Origin: Streptomyces sp. I05A-00742
Lineage (GTDB): Bacteria; Actinomycetota; Actinomycetes; Streptomycetales; Streptomycetaceae
DNA length: 64,000 bases
Assembly: GCF_013055795.1 (NCBI RefSeq)
Contig: NZ_JABETO010000030.1
Coordinates: 6,340 to 70,339 of the forward strand
Reading direction: 5' to 3'
A program made the translations under genes and the position numbers. A model generated the notes under the pieces. It was given only the letters and a program-made list of their open reading frames with translations, did not search any database and was not told the origin of the DNA. Of the stretch, positions 43,497 to 50,537 are shown piece after piece. Within the stretch, counting starts at the first letter, position 1. Each line of letters opens with the position of its first letter.

Positions 43497-44960
43497 ATGA
43501 CCGACGACGAGACCGTGGTGAGCGTCACCGGCCTGGAGATACGGATACCCGACGGGCCGGTGCTGCTGTCCGGCGCCGGCCTCACCCTCCGGCGCGGCCG
43601 CATCACCGCCCTCACCGGCCCCTCGGGCTCAGGGAAGTCCACCCTGCTGCGCGCTGTCGTCGGTGACCTCCCCGACGGTGCCCGCGTCTCGGCGGGAACG
43701 ATCGACGTCCTCGGCCACGACGTCCTCGGCCTCTCCGCGGACCGGATCCGGGACCTGCGGCGCCACCGCCTCGCCTACGTCGGCCAGGACCCCGGCTCCG
43801 CCCTCAACCCCCGTATGCGCATCCGCCGCCTCGTGGCCGAGACCGCGGTGGACCCCTCCCCGCAGGCGGTGCGGGACCTGCTCGCCGAGTGCCGTCTGCC
43901 CCTCGACGACGGGCTGCCGGGCCGCCGGCCGGGCGCCCTCTCCGGCGGACAGCAGCGCAGAGTGGCCCTCGCCCGCGCCCTCGCCCGCCGCCCCGACATC
44001 CTCCTGCTCGACGAACCCACCGCAGGACTCGACGCCGCACTGCGCGACGAGATCGCCGACCTCCTGCGCCACCTCGCCACCACCCGCCGCCTCGCGATCG
44101 TCCTCGCCTGCCACGACCCGGACCTCGTCGGCCGCTGCGCCGACGACGTCGTCGACCTCGCCGCGGCCGCGCGGCCGGTGCCACGGCCGGCCCCGCCCCG
44201 GGCGCGTCCGGAAGGCACCGGACCGCGCCCCGGCGGCACGGCGGGGACCGGGCTGGCCGCCCACGGCCTCACGGTGCGGTTCACCCGTCACGGGCGCGGG
44301 CGCCCGGCCCTGGAGGACGTGGACTTCGCGGCGGCTCCGGGCAGTTCCACCGGCATCGTCGGCCCCTCCGGCTCCGGCAAGACGACCCTGCTCCGCGTGC
44401 TCGCCGGACTGCGGCGGCCGGATGCCGGCACCCTCACGCTCGACGGCCGACCGCTGCCCACCGTGGCACGCCAACGCGGCCGGGACCGGCAACGCCGCAT
44501 CCAGCTGGTCCCGCAGAACCCCCTCGGCACCCTCAACCCCGCCCGGACCGTCGGCGCCGCCCTGGCCCGGCCCCTCCGGCTCCACCAGGCCCTCGCCAGG
44601 GCAGACCTCGCCGACCGGGTCGCCGCGCTCCTCGCCGATGTCGGCCTGCCCGCCGACGCCGCCCGCTGCCACCCCGCCGAGCTCTCCGGCGGTCAGCGCC
44701 AGCGCGTCTCCATCGCCCGCGCGCTCGCCGCGGGCCCCGACATCCTGCTCTGCGACGAGGTCACCTCCGCCCTCGACCCGGACACCGCCACCGCCATCAT
44801 GAATCTCCTCACCGCACTGCGCGAACAGCACGGCATGACGCTGGTCGTCGTCTCCCACGAACACCACCTCGTCGCCCGCTACACCGACACCGTCCACCTC
44901 CTCGACACCGGACGCGTCACCGACAGCGGGCCCACGGCCTCGCTCCTGACAGCGACCTGA
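43497..44960 (+). CDS. Fused two-domain ABC ATPase (DppD-DppF type)
   Basis: 487 residues containing two complete nucleotide-binding domains. First: GPSGSGKST near 40, LSGGQQRRVALARAL near 148, LLLDEPTAGLD. Second, after a proline-rich linker near 235-255: GPSGSGKTT near 300, LSGGQRQRVSIARAL near 400, LLCDEVTSALD. Most Opp-type systems use two separate genes. ATG 43497 is preferred (AGAGGA upstream); a GTG at 43428 overlaps the permease stop and would add a proline-rich, non-conserved tail of 23 residues. Completes the importer. Confidence 0.85.
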   Translation: MTDDETVVSVTGLEIRIPDGPVLLSGAGLTLRRGRITALTGPSGSGKSTLLRAVVGDLPDGARVSAGTIDVLGHDVLGLSADRIRDLRRHRLAYVGQDPGSALNPRMRIRRLVAETAVDPSPQAVRDLLAECRLPLDDGLPGRRPGALSGGQQRRVALARALARRPDILLLDEPTAGLDAALRDEIADLLRHLATTRRLAIVLACHDPDLVGRCADDVVDLAAAARPVPRPAPPRARPEGTGPRPGGTAGTGLAAHGLTVRFTRHGRGRPALEDVDFAAAPGSSTGIVGPSGSGKTTLLRVLAGLRRPDAGTLTLDGRPLPTVARQRGRDRQRRIQLVPQNPLGTLNPARTVGAALARPLRLHQALARADLADRVAALLADVGLPADAARCHPAELSGGQRQRVSIARALAAGPDILLCDEVTSALDPDTATAIMNLLTALREQHGMTLVVVSHEHHLVARYTDTVHLLDTGRVTDSGPTASLLTAT

Positions 44961-45013
44961 CGGGGACCCGCCCCGCGCCCGGCGGCCCCGTTCGAACCGA
45001 ACAGGCGAAGTGA

Positions 45014-45880
45014 TTACTTATCGGACAGGCTGTAGGCGCGGAAGGTCTCGCGAAGGAGTTCGCCGAATGCGGCGGGGTGTGTGGTGAGGCCGGTGTGCCC
45101 GCCGGGGAAGTGCAGGAGTTCCGTGCCGAGGCGCTCGGCCAGGAAGGCGGCTGAACGGTAGGGGAGTTCGCCGCGCGAGTCCTGGCCGCAGGCGAGGACG
45201 AGGCGGTCGGACAGGGCGTCCAGCCGGTGGAGGTCGGGGGCGTAGGACATGAAGGCGGGCACGATGCGCCCGAGGAAGTACGGCAGGTTGGCCATCGTCC
45301 GCTCGGCCCGTGCCGCTGCCTGCGGCGGGAGTTTGAGCTCCGGCTTCGGCTCGGTGGCGGCGCCGTCCTCCTTCGCTCCCGCCGTCAGCCCGGCGGCGAA
45401 CTCGGCCATGGCCGGCATGAGCCCCTGGGTGCGGAACGTCTCCTGCACGCGTGCGATGAGTGCGCGGTGTTCGGCTGCGTCCGGCAGGACCTCCACGACC
45501 GGCGGTTCGTGCGCCACGACGCGTTCGACGTGGTCGGGGTGGGCGGTGAGCAGGTGCAGGGCGGCGATCGCGCCCGAGCTGGTGGCGAACACGCGGGCCG
45601 GCTCACCGGGCGACAGCGACTCCAGTACGCGGAGGGCGTCTTCGGCGTGCTCGGCCACGTGCTGCTCGGCCTCGGGGTCGTCCAGGGTGCTCCGGGACAT
45701 GCCGCGCGGGTCGTAGGTCGCGACGGTGTACTCGGCCGCCAGGCCGTCGGCGATGCCGTCGAAGGCGGCGGCGCCGCCCGCCCCTCCGGGGATCAGCAGC
45801 AGGAGCGGGCCCCGGCCGCGCACTTCGTAGTGCAGGGTCGCGCCGTTCACGCGCAGGGTGCCGGTGGTCGGCGCGGTCAT
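45014..45880 (-). CDS. Alpha/beta-hydrolase
   Basis: 288 residues. Oxyanion-hole motif LLLIPGGAGG near 30, nucleophile elbow ATSSGAIAALHLL with Ser near 105, and catalytic His in HFPGGHTGLTTHP near 265. Esterase or haloperoxidase-like; substrate unknown. Its start overlaps the stop of the TetR gene (ATGA), so it is the regulator's target partner in a two-gene operon. Confidence 0.85.
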   Translation of the reverse strand: MTAPTTGTLRVNGATLHYEVRGRGPLLLLIPGGAGGAAAFDGIADGLAAEYTVATYDPRGMSRSTLDDPEAEQHVAEHAEDALRVLESLSPGEPARVFATSSGAIAALHLLTAHPDHVERVVAHEPPVVEVLPDAAEHRALIARVQETFRTQGLMPAMAEFAAGLTAGAKEDGAATEPKPELKLPPQAAARAERTMANLPYFLGRIVPAFMSYAPDLHRLDALSDRLVLACGQDSRGELPYRSAAFLAERLGTELLHFPGGHTGLTTHPAAFGELLRETFRAYSLSDK

Positions 45881-46470
45881 GAGGGGTCTCCTTCTCGGGA
45901 CGTGGGCCAGTGCTCCAGCAGGGTGTGCAGGGCATCGAGGGAACGGCTCCAGGACTGCTGCGGCGTACGCCGGTGCGCGAATCCGCCCGCGGCCTCCAGG
46001 GCGACGAAGCCGTGGAAGGTGCTGCGCAGCAGCCGGACCGCGTCGGTCAGGTCGGGCTCGGTCAGCCCGTAGCCGCGCAGCATGCCGTAGGTCAGCTCGA
46101 CCGCGCGCCGGGGTCCGGGCGCGTTCGCGGCCAGTTCGGGGTCGATCTCGATCGGAATCTGCGTCGCCATGTAGCGGCCCGGGTGGCGGTGGGCGTACTC
46201 CCGCCAGGCGTTCGCGTACGCGACCAGCGCGTCCTTGCCCGCCCGGCCTGCGGTCGCCTCCGCGATGCGGATGGTCTTCTCGTCCGCCGCCAGCAGCGCG
46301 ATCCGTCCGCGCAGGTCCTCCAGACCACGGACGTGCGAGTACAGGCTCGCGTCCTTCACACCGAGCCGCCGCGCCAGCCGCGCCATGGTCACCTGGTCGA
46401 GCCCGACCTCGTCCGCCAGCTCGGCGCCCGCGATCGTCACCCGTTCCGCCGTCAGACCGGCCCGCACCAT
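45877..46470 (-). CDS. TetR-family repressor
   Basis: 197 residues; N-terminal helix-turn-helix (ERVTIAGAELADEVGLDQVTMARLARRLG, with GVKDASLYSHV as recognition helix) and a WHG/TetR_C_33-type ligand domain. A long palindrome lies 15 bases upstream of its start, so it almost certainly autoregulates the TetR-hydrolase operon. Confidence 0.9.
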   Translation of the reverse strand: MVRAGLTAERVTIAGAELADEVGLDQVTMARLARRLGVKDASLYSHVRGLEDLRGRIALLAADEKTIRIAEATAGRAGKDALVAYANAWREYAHRHPGRYMATQIPIEIDPELAANAPGPRRAVELTYGMLRGYGLTEPDLTDAVRLLRSTFHGFVALEAAGGFAHRRTPQQSWSRSLDALHTLLEHWPTSREGDPS

Positions 46471-46484
46471 GCGCCCTCCCTTGG

Positions 46485-46523
46485 TTCCTAGGGCTCCTAG
46501 TTTTACCCTAGGAGTCCTAGGAA
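46485..46523. promoter_or_regulatory. Large TetR operator palindrome
   Basis: TTCCTAGGGCTCCTAG, a 7-base centre (TTTTACC), then CTAGGAGTCCTAGGAA: sixteen-base arms with one mismatch, built from repeated CCTAGG/CTCCTAG units. Placed between the TetR start and the preceding gene, likely covering the promoter. Confidence 0.75.
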
Positions 46524-46566
46524 CACCAATAGGGCATCATCCCCGGCCGGGTCGGTCCTCGGGCCG

Positions 46567-46974
46567 TCACTCCTGATGACGGACGACGCAGAGGCCCCAG
46601 ATCACGAACGCGCAGAGCGCCATGACCACGATCGACCACAGCGGGTAGTAGGGAAGGAAGAGGAAGTTGGCGATCAGCAGCAGTGCGGCTATGGCGATGC
46701 CCAGAATCCTGGCCCAGGTGGAGACCTTGAACAGGCCTATCGCCACCATGACCGCCGCTATCCCGAGGAAGAGGTGCACCCAGCCCCAGCCCGCCACGTT
46801 GAACTTGTAGACGTACTCGGGTGCGTTGACGTACACCGCGTCGTGGACTATCGCCGAGATTCCGCGGAATATGTCGAGGAATCCCGCGATCAGCAGCATC
46901 ACGGCCGCGAACACGGTCAGCCCGGCGGCTGCCGTCAGGGACCGGTCGCCGTGGTGGTGGTGCGAGGTCGTCAT
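46567..46974 (-). CDS. Small DUF7144-type membrane protein
   Basis: 135 residues, His-rich start (TSHHHHGD) and four membrane segments, with GWGWVHLFLGIAAVMVAIGLF in the middle. A widespread actinobacterial membrane family of unknown role. The His cluster may bind metal but is not a family-wide feature as far as I can tell. Confidence 0.75.
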   Translation of the reverse strand: MTTSHHHHGDRSLTAAAGLTVFAAVMLLIAGFLDIFRGISAIVHDAVYVNAPEYVYKFNVAGWGWVHLFLGIAAVMVAIGLFKVSTWARILGIAIAALLLIANFLFLPYYPLWSIVVMALCAFVIWGLCVVRHQE

Positions 46975-47032
46975 GATGCTTCTCCTTTTCCGTCGATTCG
47001 GTGTTCGGCGCAGGGCGTTCAGTGCAGGGTGT

Positions 47033-47452
47033 TCAGTGCAGGATCTTCTCCTTCGCCCGGCGGAATTCCTCCTCGGTGATGTCGCCCCTGGCGCGGATCT
47101 CCGACAGCTTCATGAGTTCTTCCGCGTCGCTCCTCCCGCCCGCGCCGGCGGTCGTCTCACGGATGTACTGGTCGAACGCCTCCTGCCGCGCCTGGAGATG
47201 ACGCCGTTCCCGAGCCCCCATGGTCCGGCCCCTGGTGAGGACGTAGACGAAGACGCCCAGGAAGGGCAGCAGGATGGTGAGGAAGAGCCAGCCCGTCTTG
47301 GCCCATCCGCTGAGCGAGTCGTCGCGGAAGATGTCGGCGATCACGCGGAAGAGGAGGATGAACCAGGAAACCCACAGCACGATCCAGAGAACGGTCCAGA
47401 AGGCGCCCAGAAGTGGGTAGTCGTATGCCAGGTATACGTAGCCGTTCATCAT
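47033..47452 (-). CDS. PLDc_N/SHOCT membrane protein
   Basis: 139 residues. Two N-terminal membrane helices (LGAFWTVLWIVLWVSWFILL; WLFLTILLPFLGVFVYVL) of the PLDc_N type, then a basic linker and a C-terminal SHOCT motif (ELMKLSEIRARGDITEEEFR, then AKEKIL). SHOCT segments mediate oligomerisation or membrane-edge contacts. Overlaps the start-proximal end of the next operon gene by 4 bases. Confidence 0.8.
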   Translation of the reverse strand: MMNGYVYLAYDYPLLGAFWTVLWIVLWVSWFILLFRVIADIFRDDSLSGWAKTGWLFLTILLPFLGVFVYVLTRGRTMGARERRHLQARQEAFDQYIRETTAGAGGRSDAEELMKLSEIRARGDITEEEFRRAKEKILH

Positions 47453-48807
47453 TCGGGTCCTTGTCGTCGTGACTGCTGGTTCCGTTCTGCGCCTGTCACG
47501 GTGGAGGCGGCGCCGAGGATCGCAAGGATCGCCAGTACGAGGACGGCGATGCCGAGGGTCAGCGCCACGACGGCCGCGGTGGGGTAGTTCCACAGGAAGA
47601 GGGCCAGGGCCGCCGCCGCGATGACGATGCCGGTGGTCCAGCGCCGGTGCGTCTCCAGCCAGTGGCCCGTCGCCCCGGTGCGCAGGCCGGAGCGGGCCAT
47701 GGCCCGGCCCGTGGCTCCGGTGGCCCTGGTCGTCACCGAGCGGGTGAACCGGGCACCCCGGCCGGGGCCGTAGAGGTATCCGGCCAGTGCCGTGATCACC
47801 GCGGTGACGAGGACGGTCCCGGTGGCATTGCGCAGGAAGCGGACGAAGGTGTCGTAGACCGAGGCCGCCGCGTCCGGGGGCAGGGCGGTGGGCGGAACGG
47901 AGTCCAGATAGAGACGCCGTGCGACGGCGAGCCCGACGAGGAGCACGATCATCATCACGCCGACGCCGATGGCCGCGGTCATGAGCGTCACCCTGTGCGC
48001 GGGCGCCGTCCACACGGCGAGGGCCGCCAGGACGACCACCGTGACCGGCAGCCACACCCCGACGAGGTTCAGCAGGCGCATGGCGTCCTGGGCGTCGTCG
48101 AGCTTGTCGGTCCGGAACAGGGTGATCGTCTTGTCGACGTCGGGGATGTCCGCGGCCTTTCCGTAGCCCTCGTCCACCAGCTTCTGCTTGACCTGGTCCA
48201 CGACGGTCCCGATGTCCAGCACGACGGCGTCGCCCTTGGCCTCCACGGCACTGTTCCCCTCGCCGGTGAGCGTCTTGACGACAGCCGCGTGGGCCCGTCG
48301 GTTCGCCTGGTCCCACAACTGCGCGACCTGGTCGCTCGTGATGACCTTGTCGACCGCGTCGTGGACGGCCGTGGTGAGCGCGTTCTTCAGGGGGCCGGCG
48401 AGGAGGTGCGACTTGTCCACGACGGCCGGTGGAGTGTCGGCCTTGGCAAGTGCGTCGCCGAGTGCGTCGGTGATGCCCTTGACGTCGACGTTGTCGACGA
48501 CGCGTGTGGTCAGCCGGTCGGTGACGGCGTTCTGCACGGCCGGTTCCTTGGCCAGCGGAGCAACGGTCTGCACATAGCGGTCGGTGTCCGACACCTGGCT
48601 GTTGACCCAGGTCGCCACCACCGCGAGCGGCGACAGGACGAAGGCGAAAATCAGCAGGACGGACGTCGCCGCGTAGCGCAGCCGCCGGTGGTGCAGCGCC
48701 TCGCGCTCGCGGAGCCTGGCGTAGTCGTCGCGTTCGCCGGGGAGCAGCGGACCGTCCCCGGACGGGGGGCCGGAACCGTGCGGGCCGGGAGCGCGAGGTG
48801 GATCCAT
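47449..48807 (-). CDS. Large integral membrane protein, unknown function
   Basis: 452 residues. After a 55-residue proline/charged tail comes one membrane helix (SVLLIFAFVLSPLAVVATWV) and a roughly 180-residue extracytoplasmic region rich in Asp/Val helices (DVKGITDALGDALAKADTPP). It is followed by about five further helices. Typical of a streptomycete conserved family with no known role. ATG 48807 (MDPPRAPGP) chosen; an earlier start at 48864 lacks support. Operon with the SHOCT protein. Confidence 0.75.
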   Translation of the reverse strand: MDPPRAPGPHGSGPPSGDGPLLPGERDDYARLREREALHHRRLRYAATSVLLIFAFVLSPLAVVATWVNSQVSDTDRYVQTVAPLAKEPAVQNAVTDRLTTRVVDNVDVKGITDALGDALAKADTPPAVVDKSHLLAGPLKNALTTAVHDAVDKVITSDQVAQLWDQANRRAHAAVVKTLTGEGNSAVEAKGDAVVLDIGTVVDQVKQKLVDEGYGKAADIPDVDKTITLFRTDKLDDAQDAMRLLNLVGVWLPVTVVVLAALAVWTAPAHRVTLMTAAIGVGVMMIVLLVGLAVARRLYLDSVPPTALPPDAAASVYDTFVRFLRNATGTVLVTAVITALAGYLYGPGRGARFTRSVTTRATGATGRAMARSGLRTGATGHWLETHRRWTTGIVIAAAALALFLWNYPTAAVVALTLGIAVLVLAILAILGAASTVTGAERNQQSRRQGPE

Positions 48808-48994
48808 GGCCTGGGCTCTTCCTGTACGGGTACCTGCCGAGCAGTCGTAGAGGTGATCCACCACCAGCGTTTCCGACGTCCGGCGCCGGGGACATCACCC
48901 TTGGCGGGTGAATCGGGAGGAGACTCCGCGGTGGGGCGGGGGCTCTTCCGAGTACGCGATCCGCCGCGACGCGATCGTCGTACGGCAGGAGACG

Positions 48995-49861
48995 TCAGAC
49001 CTTCCCGATGCCGAGCGTGGTCTCGCGGGGCAGCATTCCCGTGCCGATGATCTCCAGCCAGAGCGGGCCGAGGAGCTCGACGAGCCGAGCGGTGTCCTCG
49101 GCGCCGAGCGCCTGCCAGGGGGCGGCGGCCAGTTCTTCGGTGCGGCGCTCGACTTCGGAGCGCAGGGCGTGGCCCGCGTCGGTCGCGGTGCCGTCGGCGT
49201 CCAGCAGTCCCCGCGCGACGAGCCGTTCGCGGGCGGCCGCCCACTCGTGCTCGCTCCAGCCGCGGCTCGCGAAGACCTCGGCCGGCGCCGCGCCGATCGC
49301 GGCGAAGGACACCAGCGCCTCGACGGAGTCGAGGCCCGCGGTCAGGAGGGCGGCGAGATGGCCGTCACCGCGGTGCTCGCGCAGGATCGTCGCGGCCTGC
49401 CACAGCACGAGGTGCGGCTCCTGGGGCCAGGGCAGCGCGGCGTTGGCGGCGGCGAGCGGGCGGCCCTCCGTGCGCGCGGCCTCCGCCGCCCGGCGGGCGA
49501 GCGCGGCTGCCTCGGCGAGATCGGCACTGCCCGTCCGCTCACCGATGAGCGTGCGGTATGCCCGGTCGACGCCGCGCGTCCGGGCCTCGACCACCTTGTC
49601 CGGTGCGGCGACGTCCCAGGCGGCGGGGATGTGTTCGGCGACCATGCGCGGGCTGAAGCTGTAGAAAGCGGAGGCCACTTGACGGGATCCGGGTGCCCCG
49701 AGCGGCGCCGCCCGCAGGGCGAAGTAGCTCGGCCAGCGCTCGTCGGTGTCGTAACCGAGTGTCCTTACCTCTTCGAAGACTTCGGGAGCGTAATAGAGGA
49801 CGGCGTGCAGGGGCTCCAGGAGGTGCCACATCTGCCGTACGCGTCCGTTGTCGATGTTCAT
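48995..49861 (-). CDS. SCO6745-family protein
   Basis: 288 residues, mostly helical: MWHLLEPLHAVLYYAPE at the start, YFALRAAPLGAPGSRQVASAFYSFSP near 45, and a C-terminal segment resembling a winged helix (ARERLVARGLLDADGTATDAG). This is a conserved actinobacterial family with no known biochemistry. Divergent from the TetR gene at 49961, so probably its target. A TTGACA...TTGTCAA dyad lies in the shared promoter region. Confidence 0.75.
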   Translation of the reverse strand: MNIDNGRVRQMWHLLEPLHAVLYYAPEVFEEVRTLGYDTDERWPSYFALRAAPLGAPGSRQVASAFYSFSPRMVAEHIPAAWDVAAPDKVVEARTRGVDRAYRTLIGERTGSADLAEAAALARRAAEAARTEGRPLAAANAALPWPQEPHLVLWQAATILREHRGDGHLAALLTAGLDSVEALVSFAAIGAAPAEVFASRGWSEHEWAAARERLVARGLLDADGTATDAGHALRSEVERRTEELAAAPWQALGAEDTARLVELLGPLWLEIIGTGMLPRETTLGIGKV

Positions 49862-49889
49862 GACGATCCCTCTTTTTGTGACCTGCACA

Positions 49890-49940
49890 TCTTGACATCG
49901 GCTAGATTGCATCCGACGAGCAAACTTGTCAACGTCTAGA
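49890..49940. promoter_or_regulatory. Divergent promoter/operator between the SCO6745-family and TetR genes
   Basis: TTGACA near 49893 and TTGTCAA near 49927 form a widely spaced dyad. On the minus strand TTGACA is followed 17 bases later by CAATCT, a plausible sigma-70-like promoter for the leftward gene. CTAGAT occurs twice, 30 bases apart, as a possible repressor repeat. Confidence 0.4.
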
Positions 49941-49960
49941 TAGTGCGTAACCTGCTGACC

Positions 49961-50530
49961 ATGACCACCGAACGCGCCTACCATCACGGGGACCTGCGAC
50001 GGGCCGTGCTCACCGCGGCCCTCGACGTCATCGCCGCCGAAGGGCCGGCGGCCCTGTCCCTGCGCGACCTGGCCCGCCGCGCGGGCGTCTCCCACGCCGC
50101 GCCCGCACACCACTTCAAGGACCGCGCAGGCCTGCTCACCGCCATCGCGGCCGAGGGCCACGGGCTGCTGTCCACCGCCCTCGGCGAGGCAGAGGGCCTG
50201 CGTGACCTGGGCGTCCGGTACGTGCGCTTCGCCACCGCGCACCCGGCGCACTTCCAGGTCATGTTCCGCCCGGAACTCCTGCGCCCGGACGACCCGGAGC
50301 TCCTCGCGGCGCGCGAGCGGACGAGGAGCCGGCTCCGTGCGGCAGTGGAGGGCCACGGCGACGACCCGGCTGTCGGCTTCATGGCTGCCTGGTCGGTGGC
50401 CCACGGCTTCGCGACGCTGCTGCTCTCCCAGAACCTGGACGGCCTGCTGGACGGGCGGGACCCCGAAGAGACCTTCCGGGCGCTGGCGAACGAGATGTTC
50501 CAGCCTGCTGAGAACCCCGCGACCGGCTGA
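49961..50530 (+). CDS. TetR-family regulator
   Basis: 189 residues; helix-turn-helix SLRDLARRAGVSHAAPAHHFKDRAGLL, C-terminal WHG-type domain (MAAWSVAHGFATLLLSQNLDGLL). ATG 49961 (MTTERAYHHGD) matches the usual N-terminus, with an earlier GTG at 49943 possible. Likely represses the divergent SCO6745-family gene. Confidence 0.85.
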   Translation: MTTERAYHHGDLRRAVLTAALDVIAAEGPAALSLRDLARRAGVSHAAPAHHFKDRAGLLTAIAAEGHGLLSTALGEAEGLRDLGVRYVRFATAHPAHFQVMFRPELLRPDDPELLAARERTRSRLRAAVEGHGDDPAVGFMAAWSVAHGFATLLLSQNLDGLLDGRDPEETFRALANEMFQPAENPATG

Positions 50531-50537
50531 CCCGAAC

